DNA of 64,000 nucleotides from Hyphomicrobiales bacterium (GTDB lineage: Bacteria; Pseudomonadota; Alphaproteobacteria; Rhizobiales; Rhodobiaceae): positions 372,001 through 436,000 of the forward strand of contig PKTR01000002.1 in assembly GCA_002869065.1 (NCBI GenBank). The letters run 5' to 3'. The position numbers and the translations under genes were made by a program. The notes under the pieces are model-generated. The model was not told where the DNA came from. It worked only from the letters and a program-made list of their open reading frames with translations, and made no database searches. Shown here in pieces: positions 56,782 to 64,000 of this stretch (positions are counted from its first letter, which is position 1; each line of letters opens with the position of its first letter).

Positions 56782-58485
56782 ATGAAACTCGCAGTGTGTC
56801 TTGGCACAGCGTTACTCGTCGGTTTGCCGTTGGCTGCGGAGGCGCAGGAGCGCCCGCGGCTGATCCTGCAGATTACCGTCGACCAGTTGCGCGGCGACCT
56901 GCCGCTTCGCCATATGAGCCAGTTCGGCGAGGGCGGCTTCCGCTATCTGCTCGAAAAAGGCGTCTACTACAACGATGCGCACCACGCGCACGCCAACACC
57001 GAGACGGTCGTCGGCCACACCACGCTGGCGACAGGCGCGCATCCGGCTGCCCACGGCATGATCGGCAATCTCTGGTTCGACCGCAATCTGGGGCGAACGG
57101 TCTATAATGTCGAAGATGCCAACTACAAGATGCTGTCGGCGGGCGCCGGCGTGAACGCCAAGACAGAGGTCGACCCGACGCAGCTCGCGGCCGCGACAGA
57201 CGGGCGTTCCCCCGCATCCATCCTGACCTCGACCTTCTCCGATGAACTGTCCATCGCAACGCAGGGCCGCGCCAAGGTGTTCGGCGTCTCGGTCAAGGAT
57301 CGCGGCGCGGTGTCCATGGCCGGTCATACCGGCAAGGCGTTCTGGTTCTCGAAGTCGACCGGCAAGTTCGTCACATCGAGCTACTACTACGACGACTACC
57401 CGGGCTGGGTGAAAAATTGGAACGACAAGGACTTCGTGCAGAAATATCTCGGCACCTCATGGGAGCTGCTGCAACCGCTCGAAAGCTATGTCTTCAAGGA
57501 CCGCGACGACCAACCCTGGGAACCGGATTTCGAGGGTTTCGGACGCGTCTTCCCGCATCCGTTCTCGACCATCGATCCGCTCGCCTATGAGAACGACCCG
57601 TATTTCCTGACCTTCCTCACCTTCAGCCCGGCCGGTGACCAGATCACCGCGGATTTCGCCAAGACCCTGATCAAGGCGGAAGCGCTCGGCGAAGACGACG
57701 TGACCGACTACCTCTCGGTCAGCTTCTCCTCGACGTACTATGTCGGCCATGTCTTCGGGCCCTCCAGCCTGGAAGCCGAGGACAATCTGCTGCAGCTCGA
57801 CCGGACGCTCGCGGACCTTCTCGCCTTTGTCGACGCCGAGATCGGGCTGGACAAGACCCTGATCGTGCTTTCCGCCGATCACGGCACGCCCGAAGCGCCG
57901 GGATTTCTGCGCGAACTGGGCAAGCTGGGAGGCTATGTCAGCCCCGACCAGTGGGATACGACGGCAGCGGCTGAACGGGTACGCAAGAAGTTCGGGCTTA
58001 CCGGCAAGCTGATTCAAGGCTACGACCATCCCTACCTCACCCTGTCCGAAGAGGTCCGAAATGCCGAGGGCGTCGACCTCTCCGCTCTGCAGACCGCGAT
58101 TTCCGAAGAGCTGAACGCCTTTGAAGGCGTGGCCTACGCGGTGCCGAGCGCGCGGCTGATCCAAGGCTCGCTGCCCGATAACGGGCTGACGCGCACGATC
58201 GTCAACAACTTCAACCCGGACCGCTCCGGCGACATCTATGTCGTCTTCGACCCGGGCTGGTTCATCAATGACTTCGACGGCGTCGCGGTCACGGTCACGC
58301 ATGGCTCGCCCTGGCGTCACGATACCTATGTGCCGATCGTCTTTGCCGGCTTCGGGCTGTCACCGCAGAAGGTGTCCCGTCGGGTCCATACCGTGGACGT
58401 GGCAATCACCCTGTCCGCGATCGCAGGTGCGCGGCCGCCCGACGGTGCTGCCGGCAACGTTCTTGCCGAAGTCGTCGGGCAATAG
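56782..58485 (+). CDS. PafA-like periplasmic alkaline phosphatase
   Basis: 567 residues with a signal peptide (KLAVCLGTALLVGLPLAAEA). The nucleophile is probably Thr75 in 'HANTETVVGHTTLATGAHPA', with metal ligands from 'ITVDQLRGDLP' and 'VLSADHGTPEAPG', and 'VTHGSPWRHDTYVPIVFAG' further down. This is the type-I phosphodiesterase/phosphatase fold (PafA/PhoV type), which frees phosphate from organic monoesters independently of strong Pho control. No Pho box is seen nearby. Confidence 0.87.
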   Translation: MKLAVCLGTALLVGLPLAAEAQERPRLILQITVDQLRGDLPLRHMSQFGEGGFRYLLEKGVYYNDAHHAHANTETVVGHTTLATGAHPAAHGMIGNLWFDRNLGRTVYNVEDANYKMLSAGAGVNAKTEVDPTQLAAATDGRSPASILTSTFSDELSIATQGRAKVFGVSVKDRGAVSMAGHTGKAFWFSKSTGKFVTSSYYYDDYPGWVKNWNDKDFVQKYLGTSWELLQPLESYVFKDRDDQPWEPDFEGFGRVFPHPFSTIDPLAYENDPYFLTFLTFSPAGDQITADFAKTLIKAEALGEDDVTDYLSVSFSSTYYVGHVFGPSSLEAEDNLLQLDRTLADLLAFVDAEIGLDKTLIVLSADHGTPEAPGFLRELGKLGGYVSPDQWDTTAAAERVRKKFGLTGKLIQGYDHPYLTLSEEVRNAEGVDLSALQTAISEELNAFEGVAYAVPSARLIQGSLPDNGLTRTIVNNFNPDRSGDIYVVFDPGWFINDFDGVAVTVTHGSPWRHDTYVPIVFAGFGLSPQKVSRRVHTVDVAITLSAIAGARPPDGAAGNVLAEVVGQ

Positions 58486-58572
58486 GGATTGCGGTTGTGG
58501 CCGGCTTCAGGCCGGGCTGATGCACGGCCGGATGTCGGATTGGCACGCGAGACAGGGATTCAGGAGCCGGCC

Positions 58573-60261
58573 ATGCGCACGCCTCTGAAGCATGATCGCC
58601 GTGGTCTGTCGGCTGCGGCATTCGTGGCGATGACCGTGTTGTGCCTGCTCGTCCTGACTGCCGTGCGCGCCGAGGCAGCTCCGCTCGTCACCTGGGCGGA
58701 TCTGAAGCCGTCCAGCGAACCCTATGACGATCCGTTCAAGACCATGCCGGCCGCACGCAAGGCGGATCTGCGCAAGATTCTGCTGGCGCAAATGCGCGCC
58801 ACGGCCGGGCAGTCCGATGCCGCTCTGGACGTGGCGGCAAAACAAGCGCGGCAAAGACTTGAAGCCGACGGCGTCGACATCGCCGCGCTGCTCGCGCAGC
58901 GCCAGCGCATCATCGAACGGCGGCAGGAGGCCGCGACCGGGGTTACGGCGAAATATCTCGATGACGAGATCCTGATCGACGGCTATGCGCTTCCGCTGAC
59001 GGTCGGGACCGGACGGGTCGTCGAGTTTCTGCTGGTCCCATGGGTCGCCGCCTGCATTCATACGCCGCCGCCGGCGCCGAACCAGATCGTCCACGTTTCC
59101 GTTCCCGACGGCCTGCAGGTTTCGGGATTGTTCGAGCCGGTGCGCTTGCGGGGGCGGCTGGAATATCAACCCGCCGCGCACGAGCTTTTCCTGGTCGACG
59201 GGACCGAGAACATCAAAGTCTCCTATGCGCTCACCAACGCCGAGCGCGGCGGTACGCCGGGCACGATCACCGCACCCGATACGCCGCTTCTCGGGGCCTC
59301 CAGCTATGAACGGCTGATGGCGCGTGTGGCGTATATCTTCACCTCGGCGATGTCGGCGATCCGCGACGACCGCTCCTTCACCGCGATCGCCCCGGCGATC
59401 CTGATCGCCTTCGCCTACGGCCTCTTCCACACGCTGGGGCCGGGGCACGGAAAGGCGGTGGTCGTTTCCTACTTCGTGGGCGCCGGTGGCAGCCTCGGGC
59501 GCGGCCTTTTGATGGGGGTACGGATTGCGGTCGTCCATGTGCTGTCCGCGATCGTCGTCGTGTTCCTGCTGGATTTCGCGGTGAGACAGGCAACGGGCGC
59601 CGCCCCGTCCGATTATCGGCTGATCCGGCTGGGGAGCTATGCGGTGATCATCGCCATCGGCTCCTTCATGCTGTGGCGGGCGATACGTGCCGTTCTTGAC
59701 CATCGTCGCGCAGGCAACGCGGCGGAACACCACACGCATGCCGGCCATGAACACAGCCACGATCACAGTCATGATCACGGCCACGCCCACAGCAGCTGCG
59801 CGGCCTGCAACGCGGCGCAGGCGAGAACGTCCGGAGGCGGATGGCTCGCCGTCGCGGTCGGCGCGATCCCCTGCACCGGCGCATTGCTCGTCATGCTCTT
59901 TGGACTGGCAAACGATCTGATCGGGCCGGCGATCGTCATGGTCGCGGCAATATCAGCTGGCATGGCGCTCGCGATGTCGGGCATCGGCATTGCCGCGATC
60001 CTCGGCCGGCGCTGGCTGGAGAGGCGGATGATTTCGGGTGGCACCGGCCAGGTTCGCTTCGAGCTCGGCGCGGGGCTCGTTGGCGCCGCCTCGGTGTTCG
60101 TCATCGGCCTTGGCCTCTTCACCATGACGCTTGCCTCGCCGTCGAGCACGCCTGCCACCGCCGGCGACAGGGTGGCCGAATCGACGCCGTTCGCGACCTA
60201 TGTCGGTTCATCGACCGGGTATGAGGCGCAACTCGGCGCCTATGGTCCGGCGCCGCAATAG
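58573..60261 (+). CDS. DUF3299 domain fused to NicO nickel/cobalt exporter
   Basis: 562 residues from the ATG at 58573 (AGGAG six bases upstream). After a signal peptide (AAFVAMTVLCLLVLTAVRAE), residues about 35-230 match DUF3299 ('DEILIDGYALPLTVGTGRVV', 'FLLVPWVAACIHTPPPAPNQ'). Residues about 270-540 are a NicO (RcnA/NicO-type) transporter: 'LFHTLGPGHGKAVVVSYFVG' with the HxxxxxGPGHGK motif, a His-rich cytoplasmic/periplasmic loop (HHTHAGHEHSHDHSHDHGHA) and Cys pair 'SSCAACNAA', then 'AVGAIPCTGALLVMLFGL'. It should export Ni, Co or a related metal. The DUF3299 is a periplasmic domain of unknown role that may bind metal; its conserved Cys and His (ACIHTPPP) are present. Confidence 0.85.
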   Translation: MRTPLKHDRRGLSAAAFVAMTVLCLLVLTAVRAEAAPLVTWADLKPSSEPYDDPFKTMPAARKADLRKILLAQMRATAGQSDAALDVAAKQARQRLEADGVDIAALLAQRQRIIERRQEAATGVTAKYLDDEILIDGYALPLTVGTGRVVEFLLVPWVAACIHTPPPAPNQIVHVSVPDGLQVSGLFEPVRLRGRLEYQPAAHELFLVDGTENIKVSYALTNAERGGTPGTITAPDTPLLGASSYERLMARVAYIFTSAMSAIRDDRSFTAIAPAILIAFAYGLFHTLGPGHGKAVVVSYFVGAGGSLGRGLLMGVRIAVVHVLSAIVVVFLLDFAVRQATGAAPSDYRLIRLGSYAVIIAIGSFMLWRAIRAVLDHRRAGNAAEHHTHAGHEHSHDHSHDHGHAHSSCAACNAAQARTSGGGWLAVAVGAIPCTGALLVMLFGLANDLIGPAIVMVAAISAGMALAMSGIGIAAILGRRWLERRMISGGTGQVRFELGAGLVGAASVFVIGLGLFTMTLASPSSTPATAGDRVAESTPFATYVGSSTGYEAQLGAYGPAPQ

Positions 60262-60697
60262 CCGGTTCGCGCGCGAACAGCGACACGCAGGCCGTCGTCC
60301 TGTCGATCTTCCAGACCGCCCCCGGACCGCGGTCGGCGGCAGCGAACTGCGGTTTTATGAAGATTGCGCCGGACTGGCCAATGCAAAGCCGCTCCGGGCG
60401 GCCATGCAAAATCCGCGTCGGAGGCGACGATCCGGATGGCGAATAACGATGTTGCGGCGGCATAGAGGTTTGGCGCGATCCCGACCGGCACAGGCTCATC
60501 CACGCAAGATGTGAAATTAGATCCATTCGGAGAAGCGTAAAATATCGTCTGTAACAACAGTGTTTTGGAAAAAAGGCTGGACCACCTAAGTGGACCAACC
60601 TCGAACACGACGGGTTCGCAAGCTCGACCGAGCGCCGGCCGGTCAGGCCGCCGCTTGGAGCTGATGAGCGCAAGCGAGTTCAGCGTGAGAGAGAAAA
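60262..60697. other. non-coding region downstream of tRNA-Leu
   Basis: No gene here passes inspection. The direct repeat TGGACCA at 60578-60584 and 60591-60597 is the only structure that stands out. Confidence 0.5.
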
Positions 60698-60784
60698 TGG
60701 TGCCCCCGGGGAGACTCGAACTCCCACTCCATTTCTGGAAACAGATTTTGAGTCTGCCGCGTCTACCAGTTCCGCCACAGGGGC
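60698..60784 (-). tRNA. tRNA-Leu (anticodon CAA)
   Basis: 87 bases including an encoded CCA. Acceptor stem GCCCCTG/CGGGGGC, D-arm with 'TGGCGGAACTGGTAGACGCG', anticodon loop CTCAAAA (anticodon CAA), a long variable arm (TTTCCAGAAATGGAG region) as in class II tRNAs, and T-arm GGGAGTTCGAGTCTCCC. Confidence 0.96.
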
Positions 60785-61011
60785 CCGCCGCGAACCCGCA
60801 ACGCGGAAAAAACCGCGTCGGATCCGGACAGAAGCGGCGCGATATTAGCCGTTGCGGCCTGTTGGTCAACACGGCTTTGCAATTGTTTATCGTTTGACTG
60901 GCAAAAAGGTGATCACGGCCGCCTGCTGCGTTGTGGACAAGCCCCGCGGCCACGACTAAAGCGTGTTGCGTTCAAGCGGAAACAGTAACGCGTATCAGTC
61001 CTGTGTTTTTT

Positions 61012-61060
61012 CGCGTTTTCCTGTCCGAAAAGTCAGTCGACTTTTTGGGAAAGCGCTTTA
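61012..61060. repeat. dispersed palindrome just upstream of the yqaA-like gene
   Basis: CGCGTTTTCCTGTCCGAAAA, GTCAGTCGAC, TTTTTGGGAAAGCGCTT. It ends 10 bases before the ATG at 61071, so it is in the 5' leader of that gene rather than after a stop codon. Confidence 0.8.
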
Positions 61061-61070
61061 AGGGATCGCC

Positions 61071-61652
61071 ATGCTACGCCGCCTCTACGACTGGACGATG
61101 AGCCTTGCCTCGGGACCGCGCGCGCCTGCCGCGCTCGGAACGGTCTCCTTTGTCGAAAGCTCGGTCTTTCCTATTCCGCCAGACATCCTGCTGATCCCGA
61201 TGGTGATCGCGGAGCGCTCGAAAGCGTGGTGGTTCGCCCTGCTGTGCACCGTGACCTCGGTCATCGGCGGGCTGCTCGGCTATCTGATCGGCGCCCTCCT
61301 GTTCGAGCAGGTCGCCCAGCCGATCCTCGATTTCTACGGCTATCTTGAGAAATTCGAGACCTTCAAGGATTACTACAACGAATGGGGCGCGTGGATCGTC
61401 TTCATGGCCGGCGTCACGCCGTTCCCGTTCAAGGTGATCACCATCGCGTCGGGCGCGACGGGTCTCAACATTGCCGTCTTCATCATCTCCAGTATCGTCG
61501 CGCGGGGCCTCAGGTTCTTCGTCGTCGCCGGTCTTCTGTACTGGCTCGGCCCGCCGATCCGCGACTTCATAGAAGCGCGCCTTGGCCTCGTCTTCACCAT
61601 TTTTGTCGTGCTATTGGTGGGCGGTTTCGTGGTGGCGAAATACGCCTTCTGA
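61071..61652 (+). CDS. YqaA/DedA-family membrane protein
   Basis: 193 residues with four to five hydrophobic segments. 'VSFVESSVFPIPPDILLIPM' is the DedA-like motif (E...P.P.), and 'YNEWGAWIVFMAGVTPFPFK' with 'VITIASGATGLN' the second. DedA-family proteins may act as flippases or in membrane homeostasis. The dsbB gene follows 16 bases later, an order seen in other Rhizobiales. Confidence 0.9.
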   Translation: MLRRLYDWTMSLASGPRAPAALGTVSFVESSVFPIPPDILLIPMVIAERSKAWWFALLCTVTSVIGGLLGYLIGALLFEQVAQPILDFYGYLEKFETFKDYYNEWGAWIVFMAGVTPFPFKVITIASGATGLNIAVFIISSIVARGLRFFVVAGLLYWLGPPIRDFIEARLGLVFTIFVVLLVGGFVVAKYAF

Positions 61653-61668
61653 CCGGAAAGACCGAGCC

Positions 61669-62181
61669 GTGATCCTCAAGCACCCGACCAACCCGCTGCA
61701 TATTGCCATCGCCGCGTTTCTGCTGGCCGTTGCCGTCGCGACGATCGCGACCGCATGGGGCTACCAGCTCATCGCAGGCGCCCAGCCGTGCAAGCTGTGC
61801 TACGCGGAGCGCTGGCCGTATTATCTCGGCATCCCGACGATGCTGATGGCGACCATTGCAGCCTATCGCGGCTGGCCGGCGGCGATCACGCGGGGTCTGT
61901 TCCTCATTTTCGCGCTTCTGATGATCTACGGCTTCGGCCTTTCGCTCTATCACGCCGGTGCTGAAGCCGGCTTCTGGCCGGGGCCTGCCGATTGCAGCGG
62001 CGACATCGCCTCGACCACACGCTCGGCCGCCGACCTGCTTTCCCAGATGCAGGCGACCAAGGTGGTGAGCTGCACCGAGGTGACGGTGCGCATTTTCGGG
62101 CTGTCGCTTGCCGCCTGGAACACGGTCGCCTCGGCCGGCCTTGCCGTGATCGCGCTGTTCGCCGCCTTCACCCGGCGCTGA
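61669..62181 (+). CDS. dsbB: disulfide bond formation protein DsbB
   Basis: 170 residues from the GTG at 61669; the longer frame from 61582 overlaps the preceding gene. The N-terminal redox pair is Cys41 and Cys44 in 'GAQPCKLCYAERWPYYLG' and the second pair is in 'PADCSGDI' and 'KVVSCTEV'. Four transmembrane segments are present. It reoxidises DsbA and passes electrons to quinone. It is followed by three tandem palindromes. Confidence 0.92.
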   Translation: MILKHPTNPLHIAIAAFLLAVAVATIATAWGYQLIAGAQPCKLCYAERWPYYLGIPTMLMATIAAYRGWPAAITRGLFLIFALLMIYGFGLSLYHAGAEAGFWPGPADCSGDIASTTRSAADLLSQMQATKVVSCTEVTVRIFGLSLAAWNTVASAGLAVIALFAAFTRR

Positions 62182-62229
62182 AGCATGTCGCTGCCATCTT
62201 TGATGGCACATGCTTCAGGCTGTTTTTTC

Positions 62230-62400
62230 ACGCTAATTCTTGTCCAAAAAGTCTGCCAACTTTTCGGGAACGCGCTTTGTCCGTTTTCCCGCGCGAATTC
62301 TTATCCAAAAAGTCTGCCAACTTTTCGGGAACGCGCTTTGTCCGTTTTCCTGCGCGAATTCTTATCCAAAAAGTCTGCCAACTTTTCGGGAACGCGCTTG
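62230..62400. repeat. three tandem copies of the dispersed palindrome, period 61
   Basis: Copies at about 62230-62277, 62291-62338 and 62352-62399, each reading CGAATTCTTATCC (first copy CTAATTCTTGTCC), AAAAAGTCTGCCAACTTTTC, GGGAACGCGCTT. Copies 2 and 3 are almost identical including the linkers (TTGTCCGTTTTCC), which suggests recent tandem amplification. Confidence 0.85.
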
Positions 62401-62456
62401 ATCCCTCGCGAAACGGGCGCGGCGTTCCTATCTATCTCCGAAACGGAGGATCAGAC

Positions 62457-62888
62457 GTGGGACGCGACGGACGCGGAGTATTCACACCCTGGGCGGTGCA
62501 AACGGCGCCGACGCTTGCCGAATTCGAGGACATGGCGCTTGCCGCCTACCGGAACCTGCCCGACGCCTTCCGCGCACTGTGCGACGATCTGGTGATCAGC
62601 ATCGCCGAGTTCGCCGATGACGATGCACTCGACTCGGTCGGACTGGACGACCCGTATTCTCTGCTCGGCCTGTTTCAGGGACACGGGATGGCGCAAACCG
62701 GCGGCATGGGATGGACGGGGCGAATGCCGAACCGTGTCTTTCTCTACCGGCGCCCGATTCTCGACTACTGGGCCGACGGCGAGGACGCCCTCGGCACCAT
62801 CATCACCCACGTCCTGGTGCATGAGATCGGCCACCATTTCGGTCTGTCGGACGCCGATATGGAGCGGATCGAGGCCAGTGCGGAGTGA
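62457..62888 (+). CDS. metallopeptidase family protein (zincin fold)
   Basis: 143 residues from the GTG at 62457, with GGAGG seven bases upstream; the frame is open through the repeats to 61992 but that part is not coding. 'HVLVHEIGHHFGLSDADMER' is the HExxH zinc motif with the third ligand further on, and 'DPYSLLGLFQGHGM' and 'FLYRRPILDYW' match the small zincin family (PF06262). A cytoplasmic protein of unknown substrate. Confidence 0.88.
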   Translation: MGRDGRGVFTPWAVQTAPTLAEFEDMALAAYRNLPDAFRALCDDLVISIAEFADDDALDSVGLDDPYSLLGLFQGHGMAQTGGMGWTGRMPNRVFLYRRPILDYWADGEDALGTIITHVLVHEIGHHFGLSDADMERIEASAE

Positions 62889-62921
62889 GCCGCTTAAGGT
62901 CTCTGCGCAAAGTCAGGATGA

Positions 62922-63386
62922 TTAGAAAAGCGCCGCAAGCTTGTCGATGCGGATGACGAAGCTGTCCCACGGGGCCGGCTCGCCGATATCGCCGTAGATC
63001 GCCTCGGCCGACGGGTTCTTCTCCGACACCAGCCAGCGCAGATGCGCCCAGCCGCGCGACTGACCTTCGGTGACGAGGCTTTCAATCATCCGCCGCCCCG
63101 CGCCGCTCGCGCGCGCCTCGGGCGTCACCCACAGATCGTCGATCTGGCCGGCGCGCAGGCCTGAGATCGTCTCGGGCAGATCGAAGAAGATGGCGAAGCC
63201 GATCAGCTCGCCGCCGATCCAGGCGCCGAGAAGTTCGGCGGTGCGGTCTTCTAGTAGCTGTTCGGCGTAGAAGTCGTCCGGCCGGCGCGGCGCCCCACGG
63301 GTCATTTCCTGGGCGTAGGCGGCGATCAGCGGCGCGAGCTCGTGGGCCGAGTCCGCACCGATGCGGCGAATTTCGATCTTGCTCAT
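62922..63386 (-). CDS. GNAT-family N-acetyltransferase
   Basis: 154 residues. 'DDLWVTPEARASGAGRRMIE' carries the acetyl-CoA motif (R/Q-x-x-G-x-G/A) and 'WLVSEKNPSAEAIYGDIGE' is motif B. It converges on the metallopeptidase gene with 33 bases between. Substrate unknown. Confidence 0.9.
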   Translation of the reverse strand: MSKIEIRRIGADSAHELAPLIAAYAQEMTRGAPRRPDDFYAEQLLEDRTAELLGAWIGGELIGFAIFFDLPETISGLRAGQIDDLWVTPEARASGAGRRMIESLVTEGQSRGWAHLRWLVSEKNPSAEAIYGDIGEPAPWDSFVIRIDKLAALF

Positions 63387-63805
63387 GCTGAACTGGCTCC
63401 CCCGCCTAAGACATGATCCAACGGCGCAACGGATGGCGGCACAGCGCGTAACCGGTCGCGGCGCGAAGCGGTGTCATCCGGATGCCCGGCCGCGCTCCGG
63501 AAGAGGCTGTCCGAAACAGCGCGGCTTCCTAGTGTTACCGCGCCCGCAAGCGGATGAAAACCGCTACACCCGTCGTAGTGCTGCAAGTCTTTCGTCTGTT
63601 GCGCTTCGGCCACGCGCAGGCGCCTGTTCAGACGGGCGAACGTCGGCTCGCCGTTGTCTCCAGCCGATGCCCCATTCCGATCCTTTCCGCCTCTTCAGCA
63701 ATTTGAACGCTCCGTGAATGACGACCTCAGACATGGTTCAGGGCGGCTTTGGCATAACGGTCGCCATCGAGGCAGCGCCAACCGCAAATCCCGAGGAGAC
63801 CAACG
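63387..63805. other. non-coding region
   Basis: 419 bases without a supported gene. The right end holds GAGGAGA, the ribosome site of the gene at 63806. No promoter was identified. Confidence 0.5.
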
Positions 63806-64000
63806 ATGAAACTGAACACCCTGATCGCCACCACCTTCGCCGTCGCCACCCTGACCGTCGCCACTGTCGGATTGACCGCCGGCTCCGCCTCCGCCGGCGA
63901 GCGCGTCACCGCCGGTGTCACCTTCGGCGATCGCGGCACCCAGGCCGGTATCGAATACAGCTATCGTTCGGGCCCGCGTCCGCTGCCCTATCGCGCGGCA
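63806..64000 (+). CDS. secreted protein, N-terminal part (cut by the window edge)
   Basis: At least 65 residues from the ATG at 63806, with GAGGAGA seven bases upstream. Signal peptide (MKLNTLIATTFAVATLTVAT, then VGLTAGSASA) is cleaved before GER. The mature start (VTAGVTFGDRGTQAGIEYSY) looks beta-rich and could be a small periplasmic or outer-membrane protein. The family is unclear; the gene continues beyond the window. Confidence 0.75.
   Translation, partial: MKLNTLIATTFAVATLTVATVGLTAGSASAGERVTAGVTFGDRGTQAGIEYSYRSGPRPLPYRAA

Noticed and set aside
61992-62456. Extended frame reading through the palindromes into the metallopeptidase
   Set aside because: It runs across three repeats and lacks a start; the GTG with GGAGG at 62457 fits the family length.

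Overview
The window is a GC-rich chromosomal segment from an alphaproteobacterium, almost certainly a member of the Hyphomicrobiales (Rhizobiales). The best evidence is the run chvI-chvG-hprK-EIIA(Man)-HPr-(unknown)-ahcY-divL-tsaE/amgK fusion-murU-addB-addA-trxA on the minus strand (about 32.0 down to 13.0 kb), an arrangement known from rhizobia and agrobacteria, with pckA a short distance beyond chvI. A truncated HPr kinase, the XdhC-type maturation genes, the bet/cho choline genes and the dispersed palindromes fit the same order. Genus cannot be decided from the sequence alone.

Layout. 0-0.65 kb: end of an HlyD-type membrane fusion protein. 0.66-6.15 kb (minus): flgD-flgE-unknown-flgN-like-flgK-flgL. 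6.15-6.88 kb: long non-coding divergent promoter region. 6.88-11.93 kb (plus): ECF-type sigma factor, flagellin, fliD, fliS and a small acidic protein, closed by a strong terminator. Together these two arms build the hook, hook-filament junction, filament and cap. 12-13.4 kb: grpE and trxA, each followed directly by a dispersed palindrome. 13.5-32 kb: the conserved block above. It covers double-strand break repair (AddAB), muramic acid recycling (AmgK/MurU), tRNA t6A synthesis (TsaE), cell-cycle signalling (DivL pseudokinase), the SAM cycle (AhcY with a SahR-like operator), nitrogen-PTS-like regulation (HPr, EIIA, HprK) and the ChvG/ChvI envelope-stress system. A MATE exporter and a HugZ-like protein lie between chvI and pckA.

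36.7-41.7 kb (plus): a fatty-acid hydroxylase, then a maturation operon for a molybdenum hydroxylase (XdhC N-part, LysE exporter, XdhC C-part, molybdopterin-binding/NTP-transferase fusion, SDR); no molybdoenzyme is present here. 41.9-48.8 kb: choline to glycine betaine (betIBA, minus) divergent from the choline ABC transporter choXWV (plus), with a perfect palindromic operator between them. 48.9-52.6 kb: membrane ferritin MbfA, a MarR regulator and lepA. 52.6-56.3 kb: a lipid kinase, a small membrane protein, a cyclopropane fatty acid synthase gene interrupted by a single in-frame amber codon, and a secreted tyrosine phosphatase. 56.8-60.3 kb: PafA-like phosphatase and a DUF3299-NicO metal exporter fusion. 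60.7-64 kb: tRNA-Leu(CAA), YqaA/DedA protein, dsbB, three tandem palindromes, a metallopeptidase, a GNAT acetyltransferase and the start of a secreted protein.

The most interesting points are the ECF sigma/flagellin/FliD/FliS/small-protein module, the amber-interrupted CFA synthase, the palindrome family that abuts or supplies stop codons, the DivL tyrosine in place of the phospho-histidine, the DUF3299-NicO fusion and the XdhC gene pair separated by an exporter. All identifications are by eye from sequence and from knowledge of the families; no database search was run.
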